A stretch of 64,000 bases of DNA, taken from assembly GCA_026005035.1 (NCBI GenBank), contig BPKH01000008.1, positions 1-64,000 of the forward strand, read 5' to 3'. Below, in pieces: positions 15,754 to 26,824 of the stretch. Position 1 is the stretch's first letter. Every line of letters starts with the position of its first letter. The notes beneath the pieces are model-generated. The model made no database searches, was not told the origin of the DNA, and saw only the letters and a program-made list of their open reading frames with translations. Source of the DNA: Porticoccaceae bacterium. Lineage in GTDB: Bacteria > Pseudomonadota > Gammaproteobacteria > Pseudomonadales > Porticoccaceae. Position numbers and translations under genes: made by a program.

Positions 15754-16170
15754 TTGCGCTACCGCGTCGATCTGCACGGTCACCTCGCCCTGTGCGAGGC
15801 CAACTACCGGGCCCTCGAGCGCCTGGTGCCGCGGCTTGCCGCCGGCGACCGGTTCGCCCTGGAGCTGCCGGGGGGGCGCTTTCGGCTGCGGGTGGTGGAG
15901 CGCACCCCCTACACGGCGCTGGTGGTCATCGCCGCCGAGGCGAGCGGTTGGCTCGCCTGGCCGGAGCTCGCGGTGCGCATCTACTGCGACGCGCGGCTCG
16001 CCGAAGTGGTGCGCTTTGGGCGGGAACGGCGGGTGGCGCCGCGCAACCCCTACCCCAACCGCCGCATGCACCAACCGGACGAAAAGCGCCAGTGGAACCG
16101 CTTCCTGGGCGACTTTCTGGCCGCCGCCCTGCGCCACGGCCAGGGGGTCCCGGCGGTCTGTGAAGTCTGA
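15754..16170 (+). CDS. yqiB: DUF1249 family protein (YqiB)
   Basis: A 138-residue soluble protein of unknown function, recognised by DUF1249 features: a Cys-containing N-terminal LCEANYRALERLVP, YTALVVIA, RIYCDARLAEV, and the C-terminal NPYPNRRMHQPDEKRQWNRF. The best start is TTG at 15754 behind GGGAGG, since no ATG or GTG precedes the conserved region in frame. It is sandwiched between nudF and cpdA, exactly its E. coli position. This supports the assignment but not a function. Confidence 0.9.
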   Translation: MRYRVDLHGHLALCEANYRALERLVPRLAAGDRFALELPGGRFRLRVVERTPYTALVVIAAEASGWLAWPELAVRIYCDARLAEVVRFGRERRVAPRNPYPNRRMHQPDEKRQWNRFLGDFLAAALRHGQGVPAVCEV

Positions 16171-16181
16171 GGGAGCGAGTC

Positions 16182-16961
16182 TTGGAGCGGGCGGCGCGCA
16201 TCGTCCAGCTGAGCGACTGCCACCTGGGGCCTGCGGCCGACTTTCGCCTCGCCGGCGTGCACCCGGCGGCGACTCTGCGGGCCGTGCTGGCCGCCGTCGC
16301 GACGGCGCGGCCGGACCTGGTGGTGGTCACCGGGGATCTGGCCGCCGACGGGGAGCCCGCCGCCTACCGCCGGCTCGCCGACCTCCTCGGCGAAACGGCG
16401 CTGCCCTGGCGCTGGCTGCCCGGCAACCACGACGACCCGGCGACGGCGCGCCGCTGGCTGCCGGAGGGCAGCGGCCCGGGCGAGGTGGAGCTCGCCGGCT
16501 GGCGGCTGTTGTTGCTGGACAGCACCGCGCGAGGCCAGGTGGGCGGCCGCCTGGGGGCGGCGCGGCTCGCCCGCTTGGCGGCGGCGCTCGCCGCGGGTGA
16601 CGAGCCCGCCCTCCTCTTCCTGCACCACCCGCCGATCCCCGTGGGCTGCCGGTGGCTGGACCGGCAGCGGCTCGCCGACGCCCAATCCCTCGCTGACCTC
16701 CTGGCCCGCCACCCCCGGGTGCGGGCCCTCTTCGCCGGGCACGTCCACCAGGAGGCCGCCGGCGAGCTGGCCGGGGCGGCGGTCTACACCACCCCCTCCA
16801 CCTGTTTCCAGTTCGCCCCGGCAAGCGACGATTTCGCCCTCGATACCGCGCCGCCCGGCTGGCGCTGGATCGATCTCCACCGCGGGGGCGCCTTTGCCAC
16901 CGGCGTGGCGCGGGTGGAGGTGCCGGGCGAGGCGGTGGATCGCGCCACCCGCGGCTACTGA
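16182..16961 (+). CDS. cpdA: CpdA-like metallophosphoesterase (3',5'-cyclic-AMP phosphodiesterase)
   Basis: A 259-residue class III cyclic nucleotide phosphodiesterase. The dinuclear metal motifs appear in order: QLSDCHLG, VVVTGDLAADG, LPGNHDD, FLHHPP and AGHVHQE. CpdA lowers cAMP in E. coli. The start is TTG at 16182 behind GGGAGCGAG, and the conserved domain begins eight residues later. It is probably translated with yqiB, which ends 11 bp upstream. Gene order supports CpdA over other phosphoesterases; substrate specificity is inferred. Confidence 0.9.
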   Translation: MERAARIVQLSDCHLGPAADFRLAGVHPAATLRAVLAAVATARPDLVVVTGDLAADGEPAAYRRLADLLGETALPWRWLPGNHDDPATARRWLPEGSGPGEVELAGWRLLLLDSTARGQVGGRLGAARLARLAAALAAGDEPALLFLHHPPIPVGCRWLDRQRLADAQSLADLLARHPRVRALFAGHVHQEAAGELAGAAVYTTPSTCFQFAPASDDFALDTAPPGWRWIDLHRGGAFATGVARVEVPGEAVDRATRGY

Positions 16962-16989
16962 GCTGCCGGTCCGGACCACCCTCGGGTAG

Positions 16990-18906
<1,917 letters not shown>

Positions 18907-18910
18907 CACC

Positions 18911-21148
18911 ATGGGCGCGCGCCACGACGACGTCGAGCGGATCCCCCTCAGGGACTACGCCGAGCGGGCGTACCTCAACTACGCCATGTACGTCATCCTC
19001 GACCGGGCCCTGCCCCACCTGGCCGACGGGCTCAAGCCGGTCCAGCGGCGGATCATCTACGCCATGCACCAGCTGGGCCTCACCCCCAACGCCAAGCCGA
19101 AGAAGTCGGCCCGCACGGTGGGGGACGTGATCGGCAAGTTCCATCCCCACGGGGACGCCGCCGCCTACGAGGCGATGGTCCTCATGGCGCAACCCTTCTC
19201 CTATCGCTACCCCCTCATCGAGGGACAGGGCAACTGGGGCAGCCCGGACGACCCCAAGTCCTTCGCCGCCATGCGCTACACCGAGGCGCGCCTGTCCCCC
19301 TTCGCCGAGCTGTTGCTCGCCGAATTGGACCAGGGCACCGTGGACTTCAAGCCCAATTTCGACGGCACCCTGGAAGAGCCGGCCCTGTTGCCCGCCCAAG
19401 TGCCCCACGTGCTGCTCAACGGCACCACGGGGATCGCCGTGGGGATGGCCACCGACATCCCCCCTCACAATCTGCGGGAAGTGGTGGACGCCTGCATCCA
19501 TCTCCTTCACCATCCCGATGCCGACGTCGACGCCCTGATGGCCCAGCTGCCGGGCCCCGACTACCCCACCGAGGCGGAGATCGTCTCGTCGCCCGAAGAA
19601 CTGCGGGAAATCTACGCCACCGGCCGCGGCGCGGTGCGGATGCGCGCCCGCTGGGTCCGGGAGGAGGGCGACATCGTGGTCACCGCCCTGCCCTATCAGG
19701 CCTCGCCGGCGCGCATCCTCGAACAGATCGCCGCCCAGATGCAGGCCAAAAAGCTTCCCTGGGTGGCCGACCTGCGGGACGAGTCGGACCACGAAAATCC
19801 CGTCCGACTGGTCATCGCGCTCCGTTCCTCGCGGGTGGACGCCGAGGCGCTGATGGGCCATCTGTTCGCCACCACCGACCTGGAGCGAACCTACCGGGTC
19901 AACCTCAACGTCATCGGCCTCGACGGCCGCCCGGGGGTGCGCACCCTGCCCCAGTTGCTCGGCGAATGGCTCGACTACCGCCGCGCCACCGTGCGCCGCC
20001 GCCTGCGCCATCGGCTGGAGCGAGTGGCGGCGCGGCTTCACGTCCTGGAGGGATTGGCCGTCGCCTACCTGAACGTGGACGAGGTGATCGCCGTGGTGCG
20101 CGGCGCCGACGACCCCAAGGGCGAGCTTCAGGCCCGCTTCCAGCTCAGCGAGGCCCAGGCGGAGGCGATCCTCGAGCTGCGCCTGCGCCAGTTGGCGCGC
20201 CTCGAGGAGATCCGCATCCGCCGCGAGCAGGAGCGCCTGCTCGCCGAACGGCGAGAGCTTGCCGCCATCCTCGAGAGTGACCGGCGCCTCGACCGGCTGG
20301 TCGAGGAGGAGCTGCGGGCGGCGGCGGAGCGCCACGGCGACGCGCGCCGCTCGCCCCTGGTGGTGCGGCCGCCAGCGGCGGCGCTGAGCGAGCGGGATCT
20401 GGCACCCGCCGAACCGATCACCGTGGTCCTGTCGGAAAAGGGCTGGATCCGCGCCGCCAAGGGCCACGAGGTGGAGCCGGAAAAGCTCAGCTATCGGGCG
20501 GGAGACCGCTTCCTGGCGGCGGTGCGCGGCCGCACCAACCAGCAGCTGGTGGTCGTCGATTCCACCGGCCGCAGCTATTCCCTCGACCCCCGCGACCTGC
20601 CCTCGGCGCGCGGTCAGGGCGAGCCCCTCACCGGGCGGCTGGCCGCACCTTCGGGGGCCTCCTTCGTCGGCCTCCTCCTTGGCGAGCCCGACGACGAGGT
20701 GCTCCTCGCCAGCGACGCCGGCTACGGTTTTCGCGCCCGCCTCGGCGATCTGGCGAGCCGCAACCGCAGCGGCAAGGCGGTCCTCGCTCTGCCCGCGGGT
20801 GCCCGGGTGCTGCCGCCGCGGCCGGTGACCTCCCCCGAGGCGCTGGTGGTGGCGGCGTCCAACGAGGGGCGCCTGCTCGCCTTCCCCGTCGCCGAGCTGC
20901 CCAGGCTCGCCCGCGGCAAGGGGGGGAGGATCCTGGCCATCCCCGCCGCCCGGGTGCGCGACCGGGAGGAGTTCGTGGTCGACCTGGCCCTGGTAGCCCC
21001 GGGCCAGACCCTGGTGGTCCGCGCCGGGCGCCGCCACCTCTCCCTCGGGGAGGGGGAACTCGCCCACTACCGGGGGGAGCGGGGCCGACGGGGGCTCAAG
21101 CTGCCGCGGGGCCTGCAGCGGCTGGACGGGCTCGAGGTGCGCGGCTGA
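18911..21148 (+). CDS. parC: DNA topoisomerase IV subunit A
   Basis: A 745-residue DNA-cleaving subunit. The winged-helix region has [19 protein letters not shown] (quinolone-pocket region) and the catalytic Tyr in [11 protein letters not shown]. The tower and coiled-coil segment follows, and the C-terminal domain (about 490-745) forms a degenerate beta-pinwheel. The length matches ParC, and adjacency to parE confirms the assignment over GyrA. A GC-rich hairpin follows the stop. Confidence 0.96.
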   Translation: MGARHDDVERIPLRDYAERAYLNYAMYVILDRALPHLADGLKPVQRRIIYAMHQLGLTPNAKPKKSARTVGDVIGKFHPHGDAAAYEAMVLMAQPFSYRYPLIEGQGNWGSPDDPKSFAAMRYTEARLSPFAELLLAELDQGTVDFKPNFDGTLEEPALLPAQVPHVLLNGTTGIAVGMATDIPPHNLREVVDACIHLLHHPDADVDALMAQLPGPDYPTEAEIVSSPEELREIYATGRGAVRMRARWVREEGDIVVTALPYQASPARILEQIAAQMQAKKLPWVADLRDESDHENPVRLVIALRSSRVDAEALMGHLFATTDLERTYRVNLNVIGLDGRPGVRTLPQLLGEWLDYRRATVRRRLRHRLERVAARLHVLEGLAVAYLNVDEVIAVVRGADDPKGELQARFQLSEAQAEAILELRLRQLARLEEIRIRREQERLLAERRELAAILESDRRLDRLVEEELRAAAERHGDARRSPLVVRPPAAALSERDLAPAEPITVVLSEKGWIRAAKGHEVEPEKLSYRAGDRFLAAVRGRTNQQLVVVDSTGRSYSLDPRDLPSARGQGEPLTGRLAAPSGASFVGLLLGEPDDEVLLASDAGYGFRARLGDLASRNRSGKAVLALPAGARVLPPRPVTSPEALVVAASNEGRLLAFPVAELPRLARGKGGRILAIPAARVRDREEFVVDLALVAPGQTLVVRAGRRHLSLGEGELAHYRGERGRRGLKLPRGLQRLDGLEVRG

Positions 21149-21150
21149 CT

Positions 21151-21179
21151 CGCCCCGCCGCTGCAAGCTTGGCGGGGCG
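21151..21179. terminator. Inverted repeat after parC, possible terminator
   Basis: Perfect 9-bp arms CGCCCCGCC (21151-21159) and GGCGGGGCG (21171-21179) around an 11-nt loop, 3 bp after the parC stop. No T run follows, so intrinsic termination is doubtful; it may only stabilise the 3' end. Confidence 0.45.
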
Positions 21180-21207
21180 GCCGCAAGCCAACCCGGGAGG
21201 CGACGCC

Positions 21208-22015
21208 GTGGCCGGCATCCTCGACACCCTCGCCCACTACGCCAGTCGCTACGGCCTGCGGGTCCCTTGCCCTGGTGGTCTTCTTCGTCGGCCGCCGCCT
21301 GGCCCGCCTCGCCGCCGACCTCGTCCAGCGCGCCATGGCGCGCCGCCAGGTGGATCCCGCCCTGGAGCACTTCGCGGCGAGCCTGCTCTACTACGGCCTG
21401 TTGGTCTTCGTGGGGGTGGCGGCCCTCGCCCAGGTGGGCATCCAGACCGCTTCTTTGGTGGCCGTCATCGGTGCCGCTGGACTGGCCATCGGGCTGGCGC
21501 TCCAGGGCGCCCTGGCCAATTTCGCCGCGGGCTTTCTCCTCCTGGTCTTCAGGCCCTTCCGCATCGGCGACTACGTGGAGGTGGCGGGCACCGCCGGCAC
21601 GGTGCGCAAGATCCAGGTGTTCACCACCGAACTCGCGACCCCGGACAACCGCCGGATCATCATCCCCAACGGGGCCATCACCGCCCAGACCATCGCCAAT
21701 TACTCCGCCAACGACACCCGCCGGCTCGACCTCAGCTTCGGCATCGGCTACCGCGACGACCTCGACCGGGCCAAGGCGATCCTGGCCGAACTGCTGGCGG
21801 CCGATCCCCGCATCCTCGCCGAGCCCGCCCCGCTGGTGGCGGTGGCGGCCCTCGGCGACAGCAGCGTCGAGCTCGCGGTGCGCCCCTGGGTCAAGACCGA
21901 GGACTACTGGGCGGTGCGCTTCGACCTGACGGAGGCGGTCAAGAAGCGGTTCGACGCCGAGGGGATCACCATCCCCTATCCCCAGCGGGAGGTCCACCTC
22001 CATCGGGCGAGCTGA
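21208..22015 (+). CDS. Small MscS-like mechanosensitive channel with an apparent frameshift near the start
   Basis: The N-terminus from GTG 21208 reads MAGILDTLAHYASRYGLRV and then leaves the frame. Removing one C from the CCC at 21264-21266 joins it to LALVVFFVGRRLARLAADL and the rest of an MscS protein. The 808-nt span is 3n+1, as expected. Downstream parts are intact: pore helix VIGAAGLAIGLALQGALANF, FRPFRIGDYVEVAGTAGTVRKI, and the beta domain with TPDNRRIIIPNGAI. A start at GTG 21275 would give 246 residues lacking the first helix. The error may be in the sequence rather than the gene. These channels release solutes on osmotic downshock. Confidence 0.8.
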
Positions 22016-22123
22016 GGGCGCCGTTCGGGTCGCGGATTCGCGCGGTCGTCGGGCCGAGGGTGACAGCGGCGGGCCCCCGGCGCTAAGGGTGAAGGGGAAG
22101 TTCACCGCCGGAGCGAACCCCCT

Positions 22124-23044
22124 GTGGCCCAGCCGTCCCCCATCCCGCTGCTCTTCCTGGTCCTGGTCTTGGTCCTCGCCTTTCCGCCCCCCGCTTCCCC
22201 CGGGGATACCCTGGTCCTCGGCTACGTCTCCGCCAAGGCCCGCAAGCAGATCCCCCGCCTTCTGCCCATGGCCGACTACGCGGCGGCGGGCCTGGCCGAG
22301 CTCGGCGTCTCCGCCGCCGGCGTGCGGCTCGCCCGCGATCTGGAGGAGATGGGCGAACTGCTCCGCGCGGGCCGGGTGGACTGGCTGGTGGAGACGCCCG
22401 CGGGGGCGGCCCGCTTGATGGGCGAGGCGGGGGCGCTGCCCCTGCTCGTCTGGGGAAAGAAGGGCGCGTGGAGCTATCGCACCCTGATCGTGGCTCGGCG
22501 GGACGGTCCGGTGGCGCGTCTCGCCGACCTGCGTGGCCGGCGGATCGCCTTCGAGGATCCGGGGTCCACCAGCGGCTTCTACCTGCCCCTCATGGAACTC
22601 GAGGCGGCGGGTCTTTCCGCCGTGCCCCTCGCCGAGCCGCGCGCCGAGGCGCCGCGGGACGCGGTGGGCTACGCCTTCGCCGGCAGCGAGCGCAACGTGG
22701 TCACCTGGGTGCTCGCCGAGCTGGCGGCCGCCGGCGCCCTCTCCGACGGAGACTGGGAGGATCCGGACCGGGTGCAGCCCGAGCAGCGGGCCGCCCTGCG
22801 GGTGATCCACCGCAGCGCGCCGGTCCCCCGGGCGCTGGTCGTCGCCGCCGCCCACCTGGACCCGCGCCGCCGGGCGCGGCTCGCCGAGCACCTCGCGGGG
22901 GCGGCGGCCGATCCGGCGGCGGCGCCCGCCCTGGCGGCATTTTTCCGCAGCGCGGGCTTCCGCCCCCTGGCGGAGGACGAGCGGCGCTGGCTGGGCGAGC
23001 TCGAACGGCGCTGGCGCACCCTCGGGGAGACGGTGGTCCGGTGA
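22124..23044 (+). CDS. PhnD-like periplasmic phosphate/phosphonate-type substrate-binding protein
   Basis: A 306-residue exported protein starting at GTG. A signal peptide (LLFLVLVLVLAFPPPASPG) precedes LVLGYVSAKARKQIPRL, as in PhnD-type ABC binding proteins. LADLRGRRIAFEDPGSTSGFYLP carries the DPxSTSG anion-binding loop of PhnD/PtxB relatives. No ABC permease or ATPase genes are adjacent. Instead its stop overlaps (GTGA) the start of a membrane GGDEF/EAL protein. That suggests a sensory role: the bound ligand may be reported to the cyclase partner. The ligand is unknown, but an oxyanion is likely. Confidence 0.8.
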   Translation: MAQPSPIPLLFLVLVLVLAFPPPASPGDTLVLGYVSAKARKQIPRLLPMADYAAAGLAELGVSAAGVRLARDLEEMGELLRAGRVDWLVETPAGAARLMGEAGALPLLVWGKKGAWSYRTLIVARRDGPVARLADLRGRRIAFEDPGSTSGFYLPLMELEAAGLSAVPLAEPRAEAPRDAVGYAFAGSERNVVTWVLAELAAAGALSDGDWEDPDRVQPEQRAALRVIHRSAPVPRALVVAAAHLDPRRRARLAEHLAGAAADPAAAPALAAFFRSAGFRPLAEDERRWLGELERRWRTLGETVVR

Positions 23045-25140
23045 GCCTCCGGTTTCGCTACGCCCTGCTGTTGGCCGCCTTGGTGGCCGGGGTGGCGGTC
23101 GTCCACGGCGCCCTTTTTCTCGTCAAGTTCCGCCAGGCGTGGGGGGAACTGGGCGAGATCCACGCGCGGCTGTGGGAGGCGCGGCTGCTCGAAGGGGCCG
23201 CCGGCGCGGCGGAGGGGGTCTCCCGCCAGCTGGCCGAAAGCCTGCTCGATCCCCTCTACTTTTACGACCTGGCGACGGTGGAGGAGATTCTGGAGATCGC
23301 CCTCGCCCATCCCGACTTGGAGGCGGTGGCGGTCTACGACGTCCGCGGGCGCCCCCTGGCGACGCGCGGTGCCACCGCTCCCGAGCTCTCGCCCGGCACC
23401 CGGGCGGCCCTGGCGCGGGGAGCGGTGGAGGTGCGCCGGGGCGACGGTGCGGTGGAGGTGTTCACCCCCCTGCGACTCGCCGGGCAACCCCTCGGAACCC
23501 TCTGGCTCCGCCATGGGCTCCGCCGGGTGGTCGCCGACATCCAGGCCACCGGCGCGGTGCTGGCGCGGGAGCAGGCGCGGCTCGCCGCCGAGCTGGTGGG
23601 CGGTCTGGCGCTCATCACCGTCGTGCTGGTGGCGGTGGGCATCCTGCTGTCGTTGCGGCTGGCCAGCTTCATCGAGCGGCCGGTGGCCGAGTTGCGTCGT
23701 TTCGCCGCCGAGCTGGGGCGGGGCGGCGCGCCGCCGCCCCTGGACACCCGGCGGCGGGACGAATTCGGGGAGGTGGCTCGCGCCCTGGAGGCGATGGCAG
23801 CGGCCCTCGAGGAGCGCGGCCGGGAACTGCGGGCACTCGCCTTTCAGGACGCGCTCACGGGAATACCCAACCGCGCCTTTTTCCGCCGCGCCGTAGAGCA
23901 GGCGATCAAGCGCGCGCGGCGCCGCGGCGAGGCGCTCGCCTTGCTGTTCGTCGATCTGGACGACTTCAAGGCGATCAACGACCTCCACGGCCACGAGACG
24001 GGCGACCAGGTGCTGGTGGAGGTGGCGCGCCGGCTGCGCGAGTCGCTGCGGGAGGTGGACCTGGTGGGGCGGGGCGTCGAGCTCGGCCGCCTGGCGGGAG
24101 ACGAGTTCACCGTACTCCTCGAGGGACTGCGCGATGCTCGCGCTGCCTTGGCGGTGGCCGAGCGCATCCTGGAGCGGCTCGGCGAACCCTTCGCGGTGGG
24201 CGATCGGCGCCTGAACCTGAAGGCGAGCGTGGGCGTGGCCCTCTATCCCCAGCACGGTGCCGACGCCGACAGCCTGTTGCGCTCGGCCGACGCCGCCATG
24301 TACCGGGTCAAGGCGGGCGGCAAGGGGGGCGCGGCGCTGTTCGACGAACACCTGGGGCGGGCACTCGAGCGCGATCTCGCCCTCGCCCGGGAACTGGGCG
24401 GGGCCTGGCGGCGGGGCGAATTCGAGCTGTGGTTCCAGCCCCAGGTGGAGCTCGCCAGTGGGCGGACGGTGGCGGTGGAGGCCCTGTTGCGCTGGCGCCA
24501 CCCGCGCCTCGGGCTCCTTTCCCCCGAACACTTCTTGGCCGCCCTCGAGCGCGATCCCGACGTGTTGGCGACCTTCGCCTGGGCGGTGGGCGAGGCGGCG
24601 GCCCGGCTTGCGGCCCTCGGCGCCGCCGAGATCCGCCTCGCCCTCAACCTCTCGGCTCGGGAGCTCGCCCAACCGGAGCGGCTGCTGCCCGTTCTGGCCG
24701 CGGCCGCCGAGCGCTTGGGCGGCCCCCACCGGATCGCGCTGGAGTGCGCCGAAGCGGCCGCCCTCACCGTGCCCGATGCGTCCCTCGCCCTGGCTCGGCT
24801 CGAGCGGGCGGGCTACGGGGTGTGGCTCGACGACTTCGGCGCCGGCGCGGCGGCCCTGGGCCCCCTCCTCCACTGGCCGCTCACCGGGGTCAAGCTGTCC
24901 CGAGTGGTGGTGGGGCGCCTGCCGGAGCCGAGCGCCCACGCCCTGCTGGAGGCCGCGGCCGTGGCGGCGGGCGCCCGGGGGCTCGCCCTGGCGGCGGTGG
25001 GGGTGGAGGGGGAGGAGCAGGAGCGCACCCTGCGGGCGCTGGGCTGCGACTTGGCGCAGGGCCACCGCTACGGCCCACCCTGCCCCGCAGAGGCGCTGCC
25101 CGCCCTGCTGGGCGCTACTCCTCCGCCACCAGCCGTTTGA
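23041..25140 (+). CDS. Membrane GGDEF/EAL-domain protein, probable c-di-GMP signalling partner of the upstream binding protein
   Basis: A 699-residue protein starting at GTG within the previous stop. Transmembrane segments at about 7-27 and 185-208 enclose a periplasmic domain; a HAMP-like linker (about 209-262) follows. The GGDEF domain (about 265-430) has the active-site variant AGDEF near 351. The EAL domain (about 440-690) has VEALLRW, but later motifs are altered: KLSRVVV where KID is usual, and AVGVEGEEQ where A-E-G-V-E is usual. The phosphodiesterase may therefore be inactive. The architecture resembles systems in which a periplasmic binding protein controls a dual-domain protein. Confidence 0.88.
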   Translation: MSLRFRYALLLAALVAGVAVVHGALFLVKFRQAWGELGEIHARLWEARLLEGAAGAAEGVSRQLAESLLDPLYFYDLATVEEILEIALAHPDLEAVAVYDVRGRPLATRGATAPELSPGTRAALARGAVEVRRGDGAVEVFTPLRLAGQPLGTLWLRHGLRRVVADIQATGAVLAREQARLAAELVGGLALITVVLVAVGILLSLRLASFIERPVAELRRFAAELGRGGAPPPLDTRRRDEFGEVARALEAMAAALEERGRELRALAFQDALTGIPNRAFFRRAVEQAIKRARRRGEALALLFVDLDDFKAINDLHGHETGDQVLVEVARRLRESLREVDLVGRGVELGRLAGDEFTVLLEGLRDARAALAVAERILERLGEPFAVGDRRLNLKASVGVALYPQHGADADSLLRSADAAMYRVKAGGKGGAALFDEHLGRALERDLALARELGGAWRRGEFELWFQPQVELASGRTVAVEALLRWRHPRLGLLSPEHFLAALERDPDVLATFAWAVGEAAARLAALGAAEIRLALNLSARELAQPERLLPVLAAAAERLGGPHRIALECAEAAALTVPDASLALARLERAGYGVWLDDFGAGAAALGPLLHWPLTGVKLSRVVVGRLPEPSAHALLEAAAVAAGARGLALAAVGVEGEEQERTLRALGCDLAQGHRYGPPCPAEALPALLGATPPPPAV

Positions 25141-25837
25141 GGTCGGCCAGGGCCGCCGCCGCGCGCCGCGGATCCAGGGGCGGCGCGGCGGGGCGCTCCG
25201 GCAGCGCCGGGCGGTCGACGGTGAACACCTCGCCGGCCAGGTGGCGCCGCACCAGCTCCCGCCAGGCGCGGGCGAAGGCGGGGAAGGAGACCGCCTCGGG
25301 CGCCTCCCGCAACAGTTCCCACCCGGTGGCGCGCCCGGCGTGGTAGACCAAGGGGTGGCTCCAGGGCTGGGCGTTCTTGGGGCTGGGCTTGGTGGCCGCC
25401 TCCAGATAGGCGGCCCGCAGCTCGGGCAGCCCCTGGCAGACCAGCGCCTCCTCGCAGGCGCGGATCATCCGGTGCAGGGTGGGCAGGTATTCGCACTCCT
25501 CCACCACCCGCCGGGCGGCGCGCAGGATCTGCTCGTCGGAAAACGGCGCCAGGGCCTCCTTCCACAGCCGCTTGGCCCGCGCCTCGAGAGCGGCGGAGTT
25601 GCCAAAGGCGGCGAAGTACTGGTTGTGGAAGTTGAGCTGGAAGAGGGCGAACACCTGGTTGATGGTGTCGATGCGCCGCCGTTCGGCGTCCGGATCGGGC
25701 TCAAAAGGCCCAGCTGCGGTCGCTGAGGGCCTCTTCGAGACTGCGTTCGCGCAGTCGGCGGTCGGCAGGAGATCCTCGACCTTCTTCACCGTCTCGTCCC
25801 TCCGGCGCGGCTTGGCGCGCCCATTGTCGCTTGACAT
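25115..25837 (-). CDS. Lambda P-like replication protein (putative helicase loader)
   Basis: A protein of up to 240 residues with a central region resembling phage lambda replication protein P: INQVFALFQLNFHNQYFAAF, a spaced RLWKEALAPFSDEQILRAARR, and EYLPTLHRMIRACEEAL. In phages, P delivers the DnaB helicase to the origin. The N-terminal 45 residues are poorly conserved. An alternative GTG at 25789 has GGAGG upstream and would shorten the protein by 16 residues. From the long start the gene overlaps the upstream DnaT-like gene by 137 nt in another frame; from the GTG, by 89 nt. It ends convergent with the GGDEF/EAL gene (26-nt overlap). The function is inferred. Confidence 0.6.
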   Translation of the reverse strand: MSSDNGRAKPRRRDETVKKVEDLLPTADCANAVSKRPSATAAGPFEPDPDAERRRIDTINQVFALFQLNFHNQYFAAFGNSAALEARAKRLWKEALAPFSDEQILRAARRVVEECEYLPTLHRMIRACEEALVCQGLPELRAAYLEAATKPSPKNAQPWSHPLVYHAGRATGWELLREAPEAVSFPAFARAWRELVRRHLAGEVFTVDRPALPERPAAPPLDPRRAAAALADLKRLVAEE

Positions 25838-26759
25838 GTTGGAGAAAGCGGGTGTTCCAGGAGCTGCACGGCTGGCCGTTTTCCCGCCAGTAGAGGATGA
25901 ACTCGGGCAGTTGGCGCTCGGCGAACTCGCGGGGGATGTTGGCCAGCTCCAGCACCTCCCACACCTCGGCGGCCGGCCGCCAGGCGGCGGGCAGCGGCTG
26001 GGGATCGCGGTCGTGGGCCACGGCGTGCCGATAGCGCGCCCACTGGAGGCGCACGTGGCGCACGAAGTCGGTGTTCCAGGTGCTGCGCCGCTCGCCCCGC
26101 TCCCGCCAGTAGAGGACGAACTCGGGGATGCAGTCCTCGACGAAATGGGGGGCGACCCCCGCCTGCCGGGTCAGAAGCTCCACCGCCTCCGGCGCCGGCC
26201 GCCAGTCGGGAGTCATGGCGGTGGCCCGCCCGGCGCGGGCGGTGGCGGCCTCGGCCTCGCGCCAGCGGCGCAGCGCGTGGCGCAGGAAGCGGGCGTGCCA
26301 GCCGTGGCGGGGCTCGTCCCGCGCCTGCCAGTAGGCGACGAATTCGGGGATCTGCTCCTCGATGAACTGCCGGGGCAGGCCGTACTGCTCGAGCTGGGCC
26401 ACCACGTCGGCGGCCGGGCGCCAGCCGGCCTCGGGCAGTTGGGCCGCGGGCGGCGCGGAGGCGGTTGCCCGGCCCGGGTCGTCGCCGAAGGTGATCACGA
26501 AGGGATGGGCGGCGAAGGGCGCGCCAGGGAAGTCGATCACCCCCTGGGCGCGCAGCTTGAGCAACAGTCGGCGAAGATCCGCCTCGCTCCAGAAGGGGGC
26601 CAGGGCGAGGAGCTGGGCGAGGCTTGGCGCCACCGTGCCGTCGCCACCCCCGGTCAGGGTGCGCAGCTCCACCAGAAGCTGGTAGAGGAGCGCCTCCTCG
26701 AGGCCCAGAGTGGCGGCGAGCTGCGGCGAGAGGACCAGGTAACGCTCGGTGAGCGGCAT
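25701..26759 (-). CDS. DnaT-like protein with three tandem DnaT ssDNA-binding domains
   Basis: A 352-residue protein. Residues 1-90 look like a winged-helix replication initiator domain (MPLTERYLVLSPQLAATLGL, GVIDFPGAPF). Three similar units follow at about 113-166, 186-240 and 260-313, each built as W-R-P-A...F-(I/V/A)-E...(I/L)-P-E-F-x-x-Y-W...W-x-x-x-F-x-x-H-x-x-x-x-W. This is the pattern of the DnaT C-terminal domain that binds single-stranded DNA. E. coli DnaT has one such domain and works in PriA-dependent primosome assembly. Triplication could widen the ssDNA footprint. The gene is divergent from radA and upstream of the lambda-P-like gene. Confidence 0.75.
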   Translation of the reverse strand: MPLTERYLVLSPQLAATLGLEEALLYQLLVELRTLTGGGDGTVAPSLAQLLALAPFWSEADLRRLLLKLRAQGVIDFPGAPFAAHPFVITFGDDPGRATASAPPAAQLPEAGWRPAADVVAQLEQYGLPRQFIEEQIPEFVAYWQARDEPRHGWHARFLRHALRRWREAEAATARAGRATAMTPDWRPAPEAVELLTRQAGVAPHFVEDCIPEFVLYWRERGERRSTWNTDFVRHVRLQWARYRHAVAHDRDPQPLPAAWRPAAEVWEVLELANIPREFAERQLPEFILYWRENGQPCSSWNTRFLQHVKRQWARQAAPEGRDGEEGRGSPADRRLRERSLEEALSDRSWAF

Positions 26760-26794
26760 GGCGCAAGCTTAGCAGAAGGTCGCAGCGAGGGGGC

Positions 26795-26800
26795 TATACT
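26795..26800 (+). promoter_or_regulatory. radA -10 element
   Basis: TATACT at 26795-26800, 24 bp before the radA ATG and the only AT-rich hexamer in the short divergent gap; no clear -35. Confidence 0.45.
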
Positions 26801-26824
26801 GCCCCGTCGGCAGGGAGGAGGTCC

